Below, piece after piece: positions 51,614 through 59,864 of a stretch of 64,000 nucleotides of DNA. Source of the DNA: Candidatus Bathyarchaeota archaeon (lineage in GTDB: Archaea; Thermoproteota; Bathyarchaeia; Bathyarchaeales; Bathycorpusculaceae). The DNA lies in the NCBI GenBank assembly GCA_026014685.1, contig JAOZHW010000023.1, positions 35,244 to 99,243 of the forward strand, read 5' to 3'. A model generated the notes under the pieces. That model saw only the letters and a program-made list of their open reading frames with translations. It had not been told where the DNA came from and did no database searches. How positions within the stretch are numbered: position 1 is the first letter of the stretch; every line of letters begins with the position of its first letter. Made by a program: the position numbers and the translations under genes.

Positions 51614-52129
51614 AGAGTAGATTTCATGCTTATCGCCGAGCAGTTTCCTGCCGCCTAAATATCCAAGCTCGATGAGAAAACCTATTCCTACTACTTTGCC
51701 GCCTAACTTCTCGACCAGTTCCACGTTGGCTTTGACGGTTCCGCCAGTAGCCAACAAGTCGTCGATGATGAGTACGTTCTGACCTTTGCGGATTGCGTCT
51801 TCGTGTATTTGGATGGTGTCAGTGCTGTATTCAGTTTGGTAGGTGTAGTCTAGGCATTTGTAGGGTAGTTTGCCTTTTTTGCGAATGGGTACAAACCCAA
51901 CACCTAACTCGTATGCGAGTGGCGCGCCGATGATGAAGCCGCGGGCTTCGTTGGAGACTATGACGTCGATTTTTTTGTCACGGTAGTGGTCAGCTAGTTG
52001 TTTTATGGTTTCTTTGAAGCAGGCGGGGTCTTTTAGCAGGGTGGTTATGTCCCAGAAGACTACGCCTTTGAATTCGGGGATTCTTCGGATTTTGTTTTTT
52101 AGGTTGATTTTTTGGTCTGTCTTTTTCAT
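51581..52129 (-). CDS. apt: Adenine phosphoribosyltransferase
   Basis: 182 residues. Type I PRTase with PRPP loop VLIIDDLLATGGTVKANVELV, N-terminal IPEFKGVVFWDITTLLKDP and VIVSNEARGFIIGAPLAYELGVGFVPIRKKGKLP. Converts adenine and PRPP to AMP. It follows mtnP by 16 bases, so the pair turns methylthioadenosine to adenine and then AMP. ATG start. Confidence 0.95.
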   Translation of the reverse strand: MKKTDQKINLKNKIRRIPEFKGVVFWDITTLLKDPACFKETIKQLADHYRDKKIDVIVSNEARGFIIGAPLAYELGVGFVPIRKKGKLPYKCLDYTYQTEYSTDTIQIHEDAIRKGQNVLIIDDLLATGGTVKANVELVEKLGGKVVGIGFLIELGYLGGRKLLGDKHEIYSLVEYKTPSDV

Positions 52130-52145
52130 TCAACTCTATCTCCTG

Positions 52146-52937
52146 TTATGCGAAGGCGCCGCTTAATGCGTGTCCACATTGACAGCTGCATTCGCGTGGC
52201 GTTTTTGCTACGGTTTCTGCTATTATGCGTTTGACGTTTTCTATGTTTTTTCGCATGGTTGTGACGATGTCGTCTACGCATACGGCGTGTTCTTTCCAGC
52301 AGTCATAGTCTGTGACCGTGGAGATGTTGGTGTAGCATATTTCCGCTTCCCTTGCCAAGACAACTTCGGGAACCATGGTCATGCCGATGATGTCTGCACC
52401 CCATTGCTGGTACATTTTGGATTCTGCTTTGGTGGAGAAGCGGGGTCCTTCGATGCAGACGTATGTGCCGGTTGGGTGCATCTTGATTTTTAGGTTTTCA
52501 GCAACCTCGATTACCGTTTTATGCAGTTGGGGGCACATGGGTTCCGCGACTGATATGTGGCATACTTTGCCTTCCGCGGCAGTGTAGAAGGATTGTTCTC
52601 TGCGGGTGGTTCGGTCGATGAATTGGTCAGCAAAGACAATGTCACCGGGCTGATAATCCTCCCTCAATGAACCCACGGTTGAGGCTGCAAGTATACGTTT
52701 GACGCCTAAACGTTTGAACGCCCATATGTTGGCTCTTACGTTTAGGTCTGTGGGGCGTATAGTGTGCAGTTTTCCATGGCGGGGCAGAAACGCCACGGTT
52801 TTGCCGCCTAGTTCGCCGATTGTTATAGCGTCTGAGGGTTTCCCGTAAGGTGTGTCTACCGTGATTTCTTGGATGTTTTTGAGAAGTTTGGGGTCGTAGA
52901 GACCTGTTCCGCCGATTACTCCAAATTCAGCTTGCAT
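52146..52937 (-). CDS. mtnP: S-methyl-5'-thioadenosine phosphorylase
   Basis: 263 residues. MTAP/PNP-family: FGVIGGTGLYDPKLL (phosphate loop), FLPRHGKLHTIRPTDLNVRANIWA, AASTVGSLREDYQPGDIVFADQFIDRT, YVCIEGPRFSTKAESKMYQQWGADIIGMTMVPEVVLAREAE, STVTDYDCWKE. Cleaves methylthioadenosine (from polyamine or SAM metabolism) to adenine and MTR-1-phosphate. The C-terminal CSCQCGH motif is common in archaeal forms. First gene of the mtnP-apt operon. Confidence 0.94.
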   Translation of the reverse strand: MQAEFGVIGGTGLYDPKLLKNIQEITVDTPYGKPSDAITIGELGGKTVAFLPRHGKLHTIRPTDLNVRANIWAFKRLGVKRILAASTVGSLREDYQPGDIVFADQFIDRTTRREQSFYTAAEGKVCHISVAEPMCPQLHKTVIEVAENLKIKMHPTGTYVCIEGPRFSTKAESKMYQQWGADIIGMTMVPEVVLAREAEICYTNISTVTDYDCWKEHAVCVDDIVTTMRKNIENVKRIIAETVAKTPRECSCQCGHALSGAFA

Positions 52938-53127
52938 AAAAAGCTAATTTCGGCGCTGGACTTATAAAAATACCGCAAGCCTTAGCTTGATAGATGTGAA
53001 TTTTCAATAGGCTCTTTCTTTAAAGGCGAAAACGAAAGCAACCAACAGTTCAGTGAACAACAAACAACATTGAAAATCACGTGACCTCTCACGCGGTACC
53101 TCCCCTCCCTTATATAAAGCCGAAATT

Positions 53128-54336
53128 TTAGGCTTTACCGATAGTTACCTGCACACTCTGTGTTTGGCCATTCCGTACTACTGTGAAGGTAACTGTTTGT
53201 CCGGGAAGCGTATGGCGTTCAAGGTAAGATAGCAAATCGTCCGTGTTTGCGATGCGCGTGTTGCCTATGGCCACTATGATGTCGCCACCGACAACAACGT
53301 TTTTGTTGAGAACTGCTTTGACTGTGTTTCCGCCCTGTAGTCCATTTTGTGCTGATACGCTTTCCACGAGGTAGCCGTATGTAACTGGTGCACCCATAGC
53401 TTGAGCGATTGGGTAATTCATGTCAGTTCCCACGGTGTTTATGGAGGGGTGCTGGTCGTAGCTGCCTGAACTAACAAGCGAAGGCAACACACGCATCAAG
53501 GTGGATGAGGGTATGGCGAAGCCTAACCCCTCCGAGTTGCTGATACCGGCAGTCGTTATTCCAACTACTTGCCCAGCGTAGTTGATGAGGGGCCCACCCG
53601 AGTTCCCAGAGTTTATAGGCGTGCTGGTTTGGATTGTGTCAGGTATTATTTGGTTATCCGAACCCACCGTTATTGTTCTGCCTAAAGCGCTGATTATACC
53701 CGTGGTTAACGTTCCTGACAAACCGTAAGGGGTGCCAACCGCCACAACGGGGTCGCCTACGTTGAGGGTTAATGAGCTAACAAGCGGCAACGCTTTCACG
53801 CCGCTAGGCATAGAGGTAACTGAAAGAACAGCTATGTCCGCTTTAGGGTCTTGCCCTACGATTGTTGCGGGGTAGCTGTTGCCATCAGAAAAGGTCACTG
53901 TTACGTTTATTGTTCCCGTAACAACATGATTGTTAGTTACTACATAAGGACGGCTGTTAACTTCAGCTACAAAACCTGAACCTTGTTGAAGCGTGTAAAT
54001 TCGTTGACCAAACATGGTGAAACCTGGTGCTAAGTTCTGAATGACAACGACTGAGGATTTCACGTTTGAATAAAGCGTTGCGAGTGAGACGTTTTCGTTT
54101 AAAAGAAAGGTTGAACCGCCGCTGCCTTGAGACATGCCAAGCTGTGACTGCAAATTAGTGAGTTTACTGTTAAAATCGTTATAGGTAACTGCGTAGCCGA
54201 TTAAACCTCCTGCAACTAAACCCACCAAAAGAAGCACAACTAACACTACGCCGCTAAACCGTCTCTTTTTTTCGACGGGAGGAGGGGGAATAGAGGGAAA
54301 AATTGTAGGTTGTGTTTCTGGTTGTGACTCCATCAT
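53128..54336 (-). CDS. HtrA/DegP-like membrane serine protease with PDZ domain
   Basis: 402 residues. A cytosolic Pro-rich head (SIPPPPVEKKRRFS) precedes a membrane helix (GVVLVVLLLVGLVAGGLIGYAV) and an extracellular trypsin-fold domain with His in VVTNNHVVTG, Asp in DPKADIAVLSV and Ser in NSGNSGGPLINYAGQVVGI, then a C-terminal PDZ (VVGGDIIVAIGNTRIANTDDLLSYL). Degrades or refolds damaged surface proteins. It lies six bases after the ABC ATPase, third in the permease-ATPase-protease operon, which suggests joint envelope quality control or lipoprotein/peptide export. Confidence 0.92.
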   Translation of the reverse strand: MMESQPETQPTIFPSIPPPPVEKKRRFSGVVLVVLLLVGLVAGGLIGYAVTYNDFNSKLTNLQSQLGMSQGSGGSTFLLNENVSLATLYSNVKSSVVVIQNLAPGFTMFGQRIYTLQQGSGFVAEVNSRPYVVTNNHVVTGTINVTVTFSDGNSYPATIVGQDPKADIAVLSVTSMPSGVKALPLVSSLTLNVGDPVVAVGTPYGLSGTLTTGIISALGRTITVGSDNQIIPDTIQTSTPINSGNSGGPLINYAGQVVGITTAGISNSEGLGFAIPSSTLMRVLPSLVSSGSYDQHPSINTVGTDMNYPIAQAMGAPVTYGYLVESVSAQNGLQGGNTVKAVLNKNVVVGGDIIVAIGNTRIANTDDLLSYLERHTLPGQTVTFTVVRNGQTQSVQVTIGKA

Positions 54337-54342
54337 TCACCA

Positions 54343-55152
54343 CTAAGAGGCAAATAGTTCGTCAGTTTGGAACAGCGGCTTCTTGCATGCAGGGCAATTG
54401 TCGTCAGTCATTTTGATTGGTGCACCACAGTGAGGACATTTGCTGTTCTTCTTTGCTAGATGCAGACCTTCCTTCTCTTTAACTATTTTGCCATCTTTGA
54501 GTAAAAGCATGCGCTCGGTATGCATTGCAGCATTAGTATCATGAGTTACCATTATGATAGTTGTTCCTTGATTCAGGTTTAGGTTGGCTAGGAGTTTTAT
54601 GATTTCTTGCTTGTTTTTTGTGTCAAGGTTGCCTGTGGGTTCATCAGCAAGGATTATAGCGGGGTCGTTTGCTAACGCCCTTGCGATTGCGACGCGTTGC
54701 TGCTCGCCTTGGCTGAGTCTTTGCGGTCTATGGTTCTCCCTGCCAGATAACCCAACCAAATTGAGGAGTTCACTTGCCCGTTTCCTGCGTTCTTCTCTGC
54801 TTTTGATTTTGCCTTCCATAGGTAATTCTACGTTTTCTCTGGCGTTTAGGTATGGAAGTAGGTTGAAGGATTGGAAGATGAAGCCCATCTTGTCGCGACG
54901 TACCTTGTAGAGTTTGTCTTCAGGGGTTTTTGTAACATTTATGTCGTCTAATATTACGGTTCCTTCAGTGGGTTTGTCGATGCATCCGATCATGTTCAGC
55001 AGAGTAGTTTTGCCTGACCCTGATGGGCCCATGATGGCTATGAATTCGCCTTTGTTCACGGTCAAGTTCAGGTTGGTGAGGGCGTTGACTGGGCGTTTGC
55101 CTAGCATGTAGGTTTTGTTTAGGTTTTCTATTTGCAGTACAGGTTTACTCAT
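54343..55152 (-). CDS. MacB/LolD-type ABC transporter ATPase with C-terminal zinc ribbon
   Basis: 269 residues. Walker A GPSGSGKTTLLNMIG, Q-loop FIFQSFNLLP, signature LSQGEQQRVAIARALA, Walker B IILADEPTGNLD, switch His VTHDT. After the ATPase comes a zinc ribbon (CPHCGAPIK...CPACKK), an archaeal addition. Works with the FtsX/MacB-type permease encoded directly upstream (overlap of eight bases). Substrate unknown; this group powers extrusion or mechanical signalling rather than import. The dead copy at 42341 is a relative. Confidence 0.92.
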   Translation of the reverse strand: MSKPVLQIENLNKTYMLGKRPVNALTNLNLTVNKGEFIAIMGPSGSGKTTLLNMIGCIDKPTEGTVILDDINVTKTPEDKLYKVRRDKMGFIFQSFNLLPYLNARENVELPMEGKIKSREERRKRASELLNLVGLSGRENHRPQRLSQGEQQRVAIARALANDPAIILADEPTGNLDTKNKQEIIKLLANLNLNQGTTIIMVTHDTNAAMHTERMLLLKDGKIVKEKEGLHLAKKNSKCPHCGAPIKMTDDNCPACKKPLFQTDELFAS

Positions 55153-56590
55153 ATTTCATCGCCTCCGCAGGTCTAATTTTTGCTGCTCTCCACGCAGGGT
55201 AAAGCGTGCCCACAACCCCGAGTAACACGGCTGCACCCAAAGCTTCTAGCATAAGGGTTGTACTCAAAGTCACAGTAGTAGCACTACCCGTTGCTATATT
55301 CATGAAACCCATCTGAGTTCCAACGGTTGGTAGTAACAGGGACGACAAAGTCGGCGCTGCGAAAGCGGCTATAGCGATACCTACAACCCCTGCGATTGTA
55401 CTAAGAAGCAAACCTTCGACGAGGAATTGCCCCATAACCACTTTGTTGCTGAAACCGATTGCTTTGAGTGTCCCAATTTCTTTAGTCCGTTCCCTAACAG
55501 TGTACAGCATCACGAACAACACAATGAGGCTGGTTGCAGCCACGACTACGATTATTTCTTGAATTGCCGTTGCCTCGGTTGCCGCCAGAGAGGATTGGGC
55601 GCTCGCTAAAGCTTCTTCGTACATTGCTTGCTGCCGCTGTAGTTGGTCAAGGCGATCCTGCTGGGTGGTTACGGACAATTCGGGGTGTAGGGAAGATATG
55701 CTGCTTGCAACCGAATCTACAACTTCGCTGTTTGTAGTGAAAACTTTCAGGCTCGTTATGTAGCCGGTGTTGTTTGTGATTCGTTGAGCGTCAGAGAGGT
55801 TCATGTAAAGTGACTGAATGTTCTCAGTTGAAGAAGGAGAGTAAATACCAACTACCGTAAAGGTTTCGTTCACAATCGTGACTTCGTCGCCGACTCCGAC
55901 ATTGAAGAATTTCGAGTTGTTCAGACTTAGCAGGACAACTCCACTTTCACCTGCTTGGAGGTTTCTTCCAGAAGTAATGTTTGTTGGTAATATCGAGTAA
56001 TTATCAACCAATTCAGAGACTAAAGGAATCCCTTGAATCGTGTAGTCAACTATTAAAGTAGTGAAGGTTCGACCCATGAAAGTAGTTGTTCGGTTGCTGC
56101 TGCCCTGAGAAGCCGTGAGTATCTCCTCTACAGCGGCTACACCGTTAATGTTTGCAATATCAGAATATAGACTTTGATTCATGGGAGAAGCTGTACCTGC
56201 AGCGGCACCGAACTGACCCCCACCAGCACCTCCGAATCCACCAAAATTCTGAGGTCCAGTAGCACCAGAACTTGACCCGCCACTACTCGAGCCACCGGTT
56301 CTATCGTTTGTGTTGGGCGACGGCGTGGCGGCTTGACTAAAACCAAAGCCCGCAAAATTAGCGGACATAGAAACATCTATTTGACTTAATGTTTGATTGA
56401 TGGACTGGCTTGTTTGTGTGATTGTGTTTCCTAGATTGTTAGCCATTGCACTGGTTGACTCCTGATTAGCCATTAAACCTGCAGGAATCGAAACCATAAT
56501 CGATAATGAAATGCTTAAGGCAACAATTACTAGCAGAGCTCGTGTTTTTCGTCTTGAGAGGTTACGTAATGCGCGACTAATTATTCCCAT
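55145..56590 (-). CDS. MacB/FtsX-type ABC transporter permease
   Basis: About 481 residues. Basic N-terminus and first helix (LSRRKTRALLVIVALSISLSIMVSI), a large extracellular MacB-like domain with a Gly/Ser/Ala-rich insert (about residues 85-140), then three helices near the C-terminus (EIIVVVAATSLIVLFVMLYTV with the coupling segment RERTKEIGTLKAIGFSNK, LLLSTIAGVVGIAIAAFAAP, LEALGAAVLLGVVGTLYPAWRA). ATG 56590 gives the usual MGIISRALRNLSRRK start; an ATG nine bases upstream is possible. First gene of the envelope operon. Confidence 0.92.
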   Translation of the reverse strand: MGIISRALRNLSRRKTRALLVIVALSISLSIMVSIPAGLMANQESTSAMANNLGNTITQTSQSINQTLSQIDVSMSANFAGFGFSQAATPSPNTNDRTGGSSSGGSSSGATGPQNFGGFGGAGGGQFGAAAGTASPMNQSLYSDIANINGVAAVEEILTASQGSSNRTTTFMGRTFTTLIVDYTIQGIPLVSELVDNYSILPTNITSGRNLQAGESGVVLLSLNNSKFFNVGVGDEVTIVNETFTVVGIYSPSSTENIQSLYMNLSDAQRITNNTGYITSLKVFTTNSEVVDSVASSISSLHPELSVTTQQDRLDQLQRQQAMYEEALASAQSSLAATEATAIQEIIVVVAATSLIVLFVMLYTVRERTKEIGTLKAIGFSNKVVMGQFLVEGLLLSTIAGVVGIAIAAFAAPTLSSLLLPTVGTQMGFMNIATGSATTVTLSTTLMLEALGAAVLLGVVGTLYPAWRAAKIRPAEAMKYE

Positions 56591-56620
56591 ATACATCACT
56601 TGGTTTTATTGTAAATTCGA

Positions 56621-56704
56621 GACAACCAAGAAGGAAAATGAAGGGGTATTTTGGGCAGTTTGGGCTTATGACCAAATTGTAATTCACGTCCCTTCTTGGT
56701 TGTC
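56621..56704. repeat. Perfect 14-bp inverted repeat upstream of the permease operon
   Basis: GACAACCAAGAAGG (56621-56634) and CCTTCTTGGTTGTC (56691-56704) separated by 56 bases. It lies 31 bases beyond the permease start, over or just upstream of its promoter. Possible operator pair for a regulator or a stable hairpin. Confidence 0.65.
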
Positions 56705-56904
56705 TGCGCCCATTTTAGCGGGATTTATTATTAAACGATTTACCCAAATCTATCCCCAATCAATAACCACCACAAAATCCCCGCAAATTCGATTCAGAAT
56801 TTTTTTATATTAATTTGACTGGATGGGATTTCAATTTGGGCACAACTTTATAACCTCAAGTTAACAAACAGTTCCCTTAATTCATCGCACGGAGCGGTAG
56901 GAAA

Positions 56905-57207
56905 CTGTCAGCGAATGCACGTTCACTAAAATACCTCCTGGGCTGGCTCATCGCGGGTACCAGAGGCGGGCCGACTCGTGCAAAAATAATCGAAACACTA
57001 AAAGTGTCACCTCAAAACGCAAATCAACTAGCAACCCTGCTTCAGATGGATTACAAGACGATGCGTCACCACCTTGAGGTTCTAGAGAAGAACAAAATGT
57101 TAACTTCTGTTGGCGACCGATACGGTGCAACCTATTTTCTTTCGCAGATGCTAGAGGACAACTATGCTTTGTTTGAGGAGATTGTGAATAAAATCGGGAA
57201 AAAGTAA
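56905..57207 (+). CDS. ArsR-like winged-helix regulator with apparent CTG start
   Basis: About 100 residues. Frame from 56881 reads, after CTG 56905, SANARSLKYLLGWLIAGTRGGP, TRAKIIETLKVSPQNANQLATLLQMDYKTMRHHLEVLEKNKML and a wing VGDRYGATYFL. This is a full winged-helix fold; starting at the first usual codon (GTG 57004) would cut off its first helices. No ATG, GTG or TTG exists in frame between the stop at 56878 and 57004, so CTG (or another rare codon) after GGTAGGAAA is likely. TATA-like ACTTTATAAC is at 56843. It precedes a membrane protein gene by 30 bases and may regulate it. Confidence 0.75.
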   Translation: MSANARSLKYLLGWLIAGTRGGPTRAKIIETLKVSPQNANQLATLLQMDYKTMRHHLEVLEKNKMLTSVGDRYGATYFLSQMLEDNYALFEEIVNKIGKK

Positions 57208-57237
57208 TAAAAGGAGAACACAAAGAGGGTTCAGGTA

Positions 57238-57675
57238 ATGAATAGAAAAAGAATGATTGCGATACTGCTTGCGGTTTTGATAGGGTTATCCGCACTTCTA
57301 GCATTTGTTATGACGTCCTATCAATTTCTAGAACAAGGCTTCGGTTTCCCGTTTTCACGAAGAGCCACCATGGTTAACCCAGGTGACATAGAGTTGTATT
57401 ACACCGCAAGAACCATCCTCTCAACCGTAAACATTGTCCTAACAGTGGTTCTAATCTTCAACTACGTGGGGATTTACCTCAAAACTAAATCAGAATTCAC
57501 CATCGGATTAACACTGTTCGCCACCTTCTTCCTCATAAAAGACATCGCATGGAGCCCCTTCATCATAGGTTTAGCTGGCTTTGGCATGTTTGGACTGGGG
57601 CCCTTCGCGTTCCTGCCTGACCTGTTTGAGATGGCGGCGTTGCTGGTACTCTTCTACCTAAGTGTCAAATACTAA
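57238..57675 (+). CDS. Four-helix membrane protein paired with the regulator
   Basis: 145 residues, four predicted helices (MIAILLAVLIGLSALLAFVMT, RTILSTVNIVLTVVLIFNYVGIYL, FTIGLTLFATFFLIKDIAWSPF, FEMAALLVLFYLSVKY). Not a named family that I can recognise. It follows the winged-helix gene by 30 bases in the same direction, so it is likely co-transcribed; it could be a sensor or a regulated target. ATG after AGGTA-type sequence. Confidence 0.7.
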   Translation: MNRKRMIAILLAVLIGLSALLAFVMTSYQFLEQGFGFPFSRRATMVNPGDIELYYTARTILSTVNIVLTVVLIFNYVGIYLKTKSEFTIGLTLFATFFLIKDIAWSPFIIGLAGFGMFGLGPFAFLPDLFEMAALLVLFYLSVKY

Positions 57676-57740
57676 CACCTACCTTTTTTGGTTAACCTCT
57701 AATAAGCAGCGAAACATACTGTTTTTAGAGGAACAGTCTT

Positions 57741-59828
57741 TTGTCGGTTCAAAATCGAAAAGCTAACAAGCTAATCAACCAAAAAAGCCCCTATCTGCTT
57801 CAACATGCCTACAACCCCGTTGACTGGTACCCATGGGGAGAAGAGGCATTCGAGAAGGCGAAAGCAGAGGATAAACCTGTTTTTGTTTCAATCGGGTATT
57901 CAACCTGCCACTGGTGCCACGTGATGGAGAAAGAATCCTTTGAGGACGAGCAGGTAGCGGAGTTGATGAACAAAGCGTTTGTATGCATAAAGGTTGACCG
58001 CGAAGAACGACCCGACATAGACGCCGTTTACATGGCGGCTTGTCAAGCTATGGGCAGAAACTGCGGTTGGCCCCTAAACGTGGTCACCACCCCCGACAAG
58101 AAACCGTTTTTTGTCGCCAGCTACATCCCAAAAGACAACAACTACGGCACAGTAGGCATGCTAAGCTTGGTTCCTCAGATTCAGCAGATTTGGAAAAACC
58201 GTCGAGTTGAACTCGAAGCTATGGGACAAGAAATCACAGAACAAATCAGCATGCAGCCCGTATCGAAACATGAAGGCGAGTTGGGAATATCTGTACTTGA
58301 TGAAGCATTTGATCAGTTGTTTTTGGCTTTTGACCATGAAAAAGGCGGGTTCGGGTCAGCACCCAAATTCCCCTCACCCCATAACCTGCTGTTTCTAATG
58401 CGCTACTACGTTAGGACTAAGCAGAATTCGGCGTGGAGCATGGTTGACAAGACCTTGCGTGCGATGCGTTTAGGCGGCATTTTCGATCAAGTCGGTTTAG
58501 GTTTCCATCGGTACTCAACAGACGCTCACTGGCTGGTGCCCCATTTTGAAAAAATGCTCTATGACCAAGCCTTACTTGCGCTTACCTACGTCGAAGCCTT
58601 ACAGCTATCAGGTGCGCCCAGGTTTAAAGTCACAGCAAAAGAAACACTCGACTATGTCCTGCGTGAACTCACCTCTCCAGAGGGCGGCTTCTACTCCGCC
58701 GAAGACGCGGATAGCGAGGGAGAAGAAGGCAAATTCTACCTCTGGACTCAAGACGAACTAAAGCAGACACTTCCAGCTGACCTCGCAGATTTCGCCATTC
58801 AAATCTTCGGCGTTAAAGCCTTGGGCAACTACAGTGAACCATTCAAAGGCGGGAACGGCAAAAACATCCTACACCTCGCTGTGCCACTGGATCAAATGGC
58901 GTCACAAACTGGTTTAACCGTTGACCAAGTGATTGGGAAATTGGGAAAAATTGTTAACCTGCTTTTTGCTGAACGCTCAAAACGGGTGCGACCTGCCAGA
59001 GATGACAAAGTGCTTTTGGACTGGAACGGTTTAACCATCGCAGCGTTGGCGAGGGCAGGCGAGGTTTTTGGGGAACAAAAATACCTTTTAGCTGCAGAGA
59101 AAGCAGTGGATTTTCTCTTAAGCACCATGCAAACTGCAGATGGGCGGCTCTACCACAGGTACGCAAAAGGCGAAAGCGCCGTCTTGGGCTTCCTAGATGA
59201 CTATGCAATGATGATTTGGGGGTTAATCGAGCTCTACGAGGCAGACTTTAACGAGAAGTACCTGCAGAAGGCTATCGGTTTGACTAAAACAATGATCGAA
59301 GATTTCTGGGACGACACCAACGGTGGCTTCTACTTCACGCCCAAAACAGCCACGGAGGTTCCACGAATGAAGCAGACCTACGATGGCGCGGTACCCTCGG
59401 GGAATTCTGTTGCGCTCCTTGATTTGCTGCGGCTGGCCCGTTTAAGCGGCGAAGTATCCTTTGAGCAGTACGCTAACAAGATGCTTAGCGCTTTTGGAGA
59501 GGACCTCAAGGGGTATCCGATGGGACATACCTTTATGCTCTCGGGGTTGGATTTCGTTTTGGGGCCCTCACAGAATGTTGTTTTAGCTGGCGAAATTACA
59601 GAAAAAGATACGCAGGCTATGCTTAAAGCCCTAAGAGAAAGGTATCTGCCTAACTTGACGGTTCGGTTATGGACTCCGCAGGTGGCTAAATCAGCAACTA
59701 TTGGCTCAAGCTACGATTTGATTGAGGGAAAAGCTACAGCCTACGTCTGCGTAAACCAAACCTGTATGACACCCACCAACGACAAAAAAATCATGCTTGA
59801 GTATTTAGAGTCAGATAAACAAAAATAA
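57741..59828 (+). CDS. YyaL/DUF255-type thioredoxin-domain protein
   Basis: 695 residues, cytoplasmic. The N-terminal thioredoxin-like domain has [41 protein letters not shown] and [14 protein letters not shown]. It is followed by a large (alpha/alpha)6-barrel domain of glycoside-hydrolase/epimerase type ([63 protein letters not shown]). The CHWC motif is typical. Family function is not settled. TTG 57741 follows AGAGGAACAG. Confidence 0.93.
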   Translation: MSVQNRKANKLINQKSPYLLQHAYNPVDWYPWGEEAFEKAKAEDKPVFVSIGYSTCHWCHVMEKESFEDEQVAELMNKAFVCIKVDREERPDIDAVYMAACQAMGRNCGWPLNVVTTPDKKPFFVASYIPKDNNYGTVGMLSLVPQIQQIWKNRRVELEAMGQEITEQISMQPVSKHEGELGISVLDEAFDQLFLAFDHEKGGFGSAPKFPSPHNLLFLMRYYVRTKQNSAWSMVDKTLRAMRLGGIFDQVGLGFHRYSTDAHWLVPHFEKMLYDQALLALTYVEALQLSGAPRFKVTAKETLDYVLRELTSPEGGFYSAEDADSEGEEGKFYLWTQDELKQTLPADLADFAIQIFGVKALGNYSEPFKGGNGKNILHLAVPLDQMASQTGLTVDQVIGKLGKIVNLLFAERSKRVRPARDDKVLLDWNGLTIAALARAGEVFGEQKYLLAAEKAVDFLLSTMQTADGRLYHRYAKGESAVLGFLDDYAMMIWGLIELYEADFNEKYLQKAIGLTKTMIEDFWDDTNGGFYFTPKTATEVPRMKQTYDGAVPSGNSVALLDLLRLARLSGEVSFEQYANKMLSAFGEDLKGYPMGHTFMLSGLDFVLGPSQNVVLAGEITEKDTQAMLKALRERYLPNLTVRLWTPQVAKSATIGSSYDLIEGKATAYVCVNQTCMTPTNDKKIMLEYLESDKQK

Positions 59829-59846
59829 TTCAAAAAAAGAAGAGAA

Positions 59847-59860
59847 GGCCCAAGATTGGG
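59847..59860. terminator. Hairpin between convergent genes
   Basis: GCCCAA-GA-TTGGGC stem, flanked by TCTTT on one side and A-rich sequence on the other, between the YyaL-type and secreted-protease-like genes. Confidence 0.5.
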
Positions 59861-59864
59861 CTCT

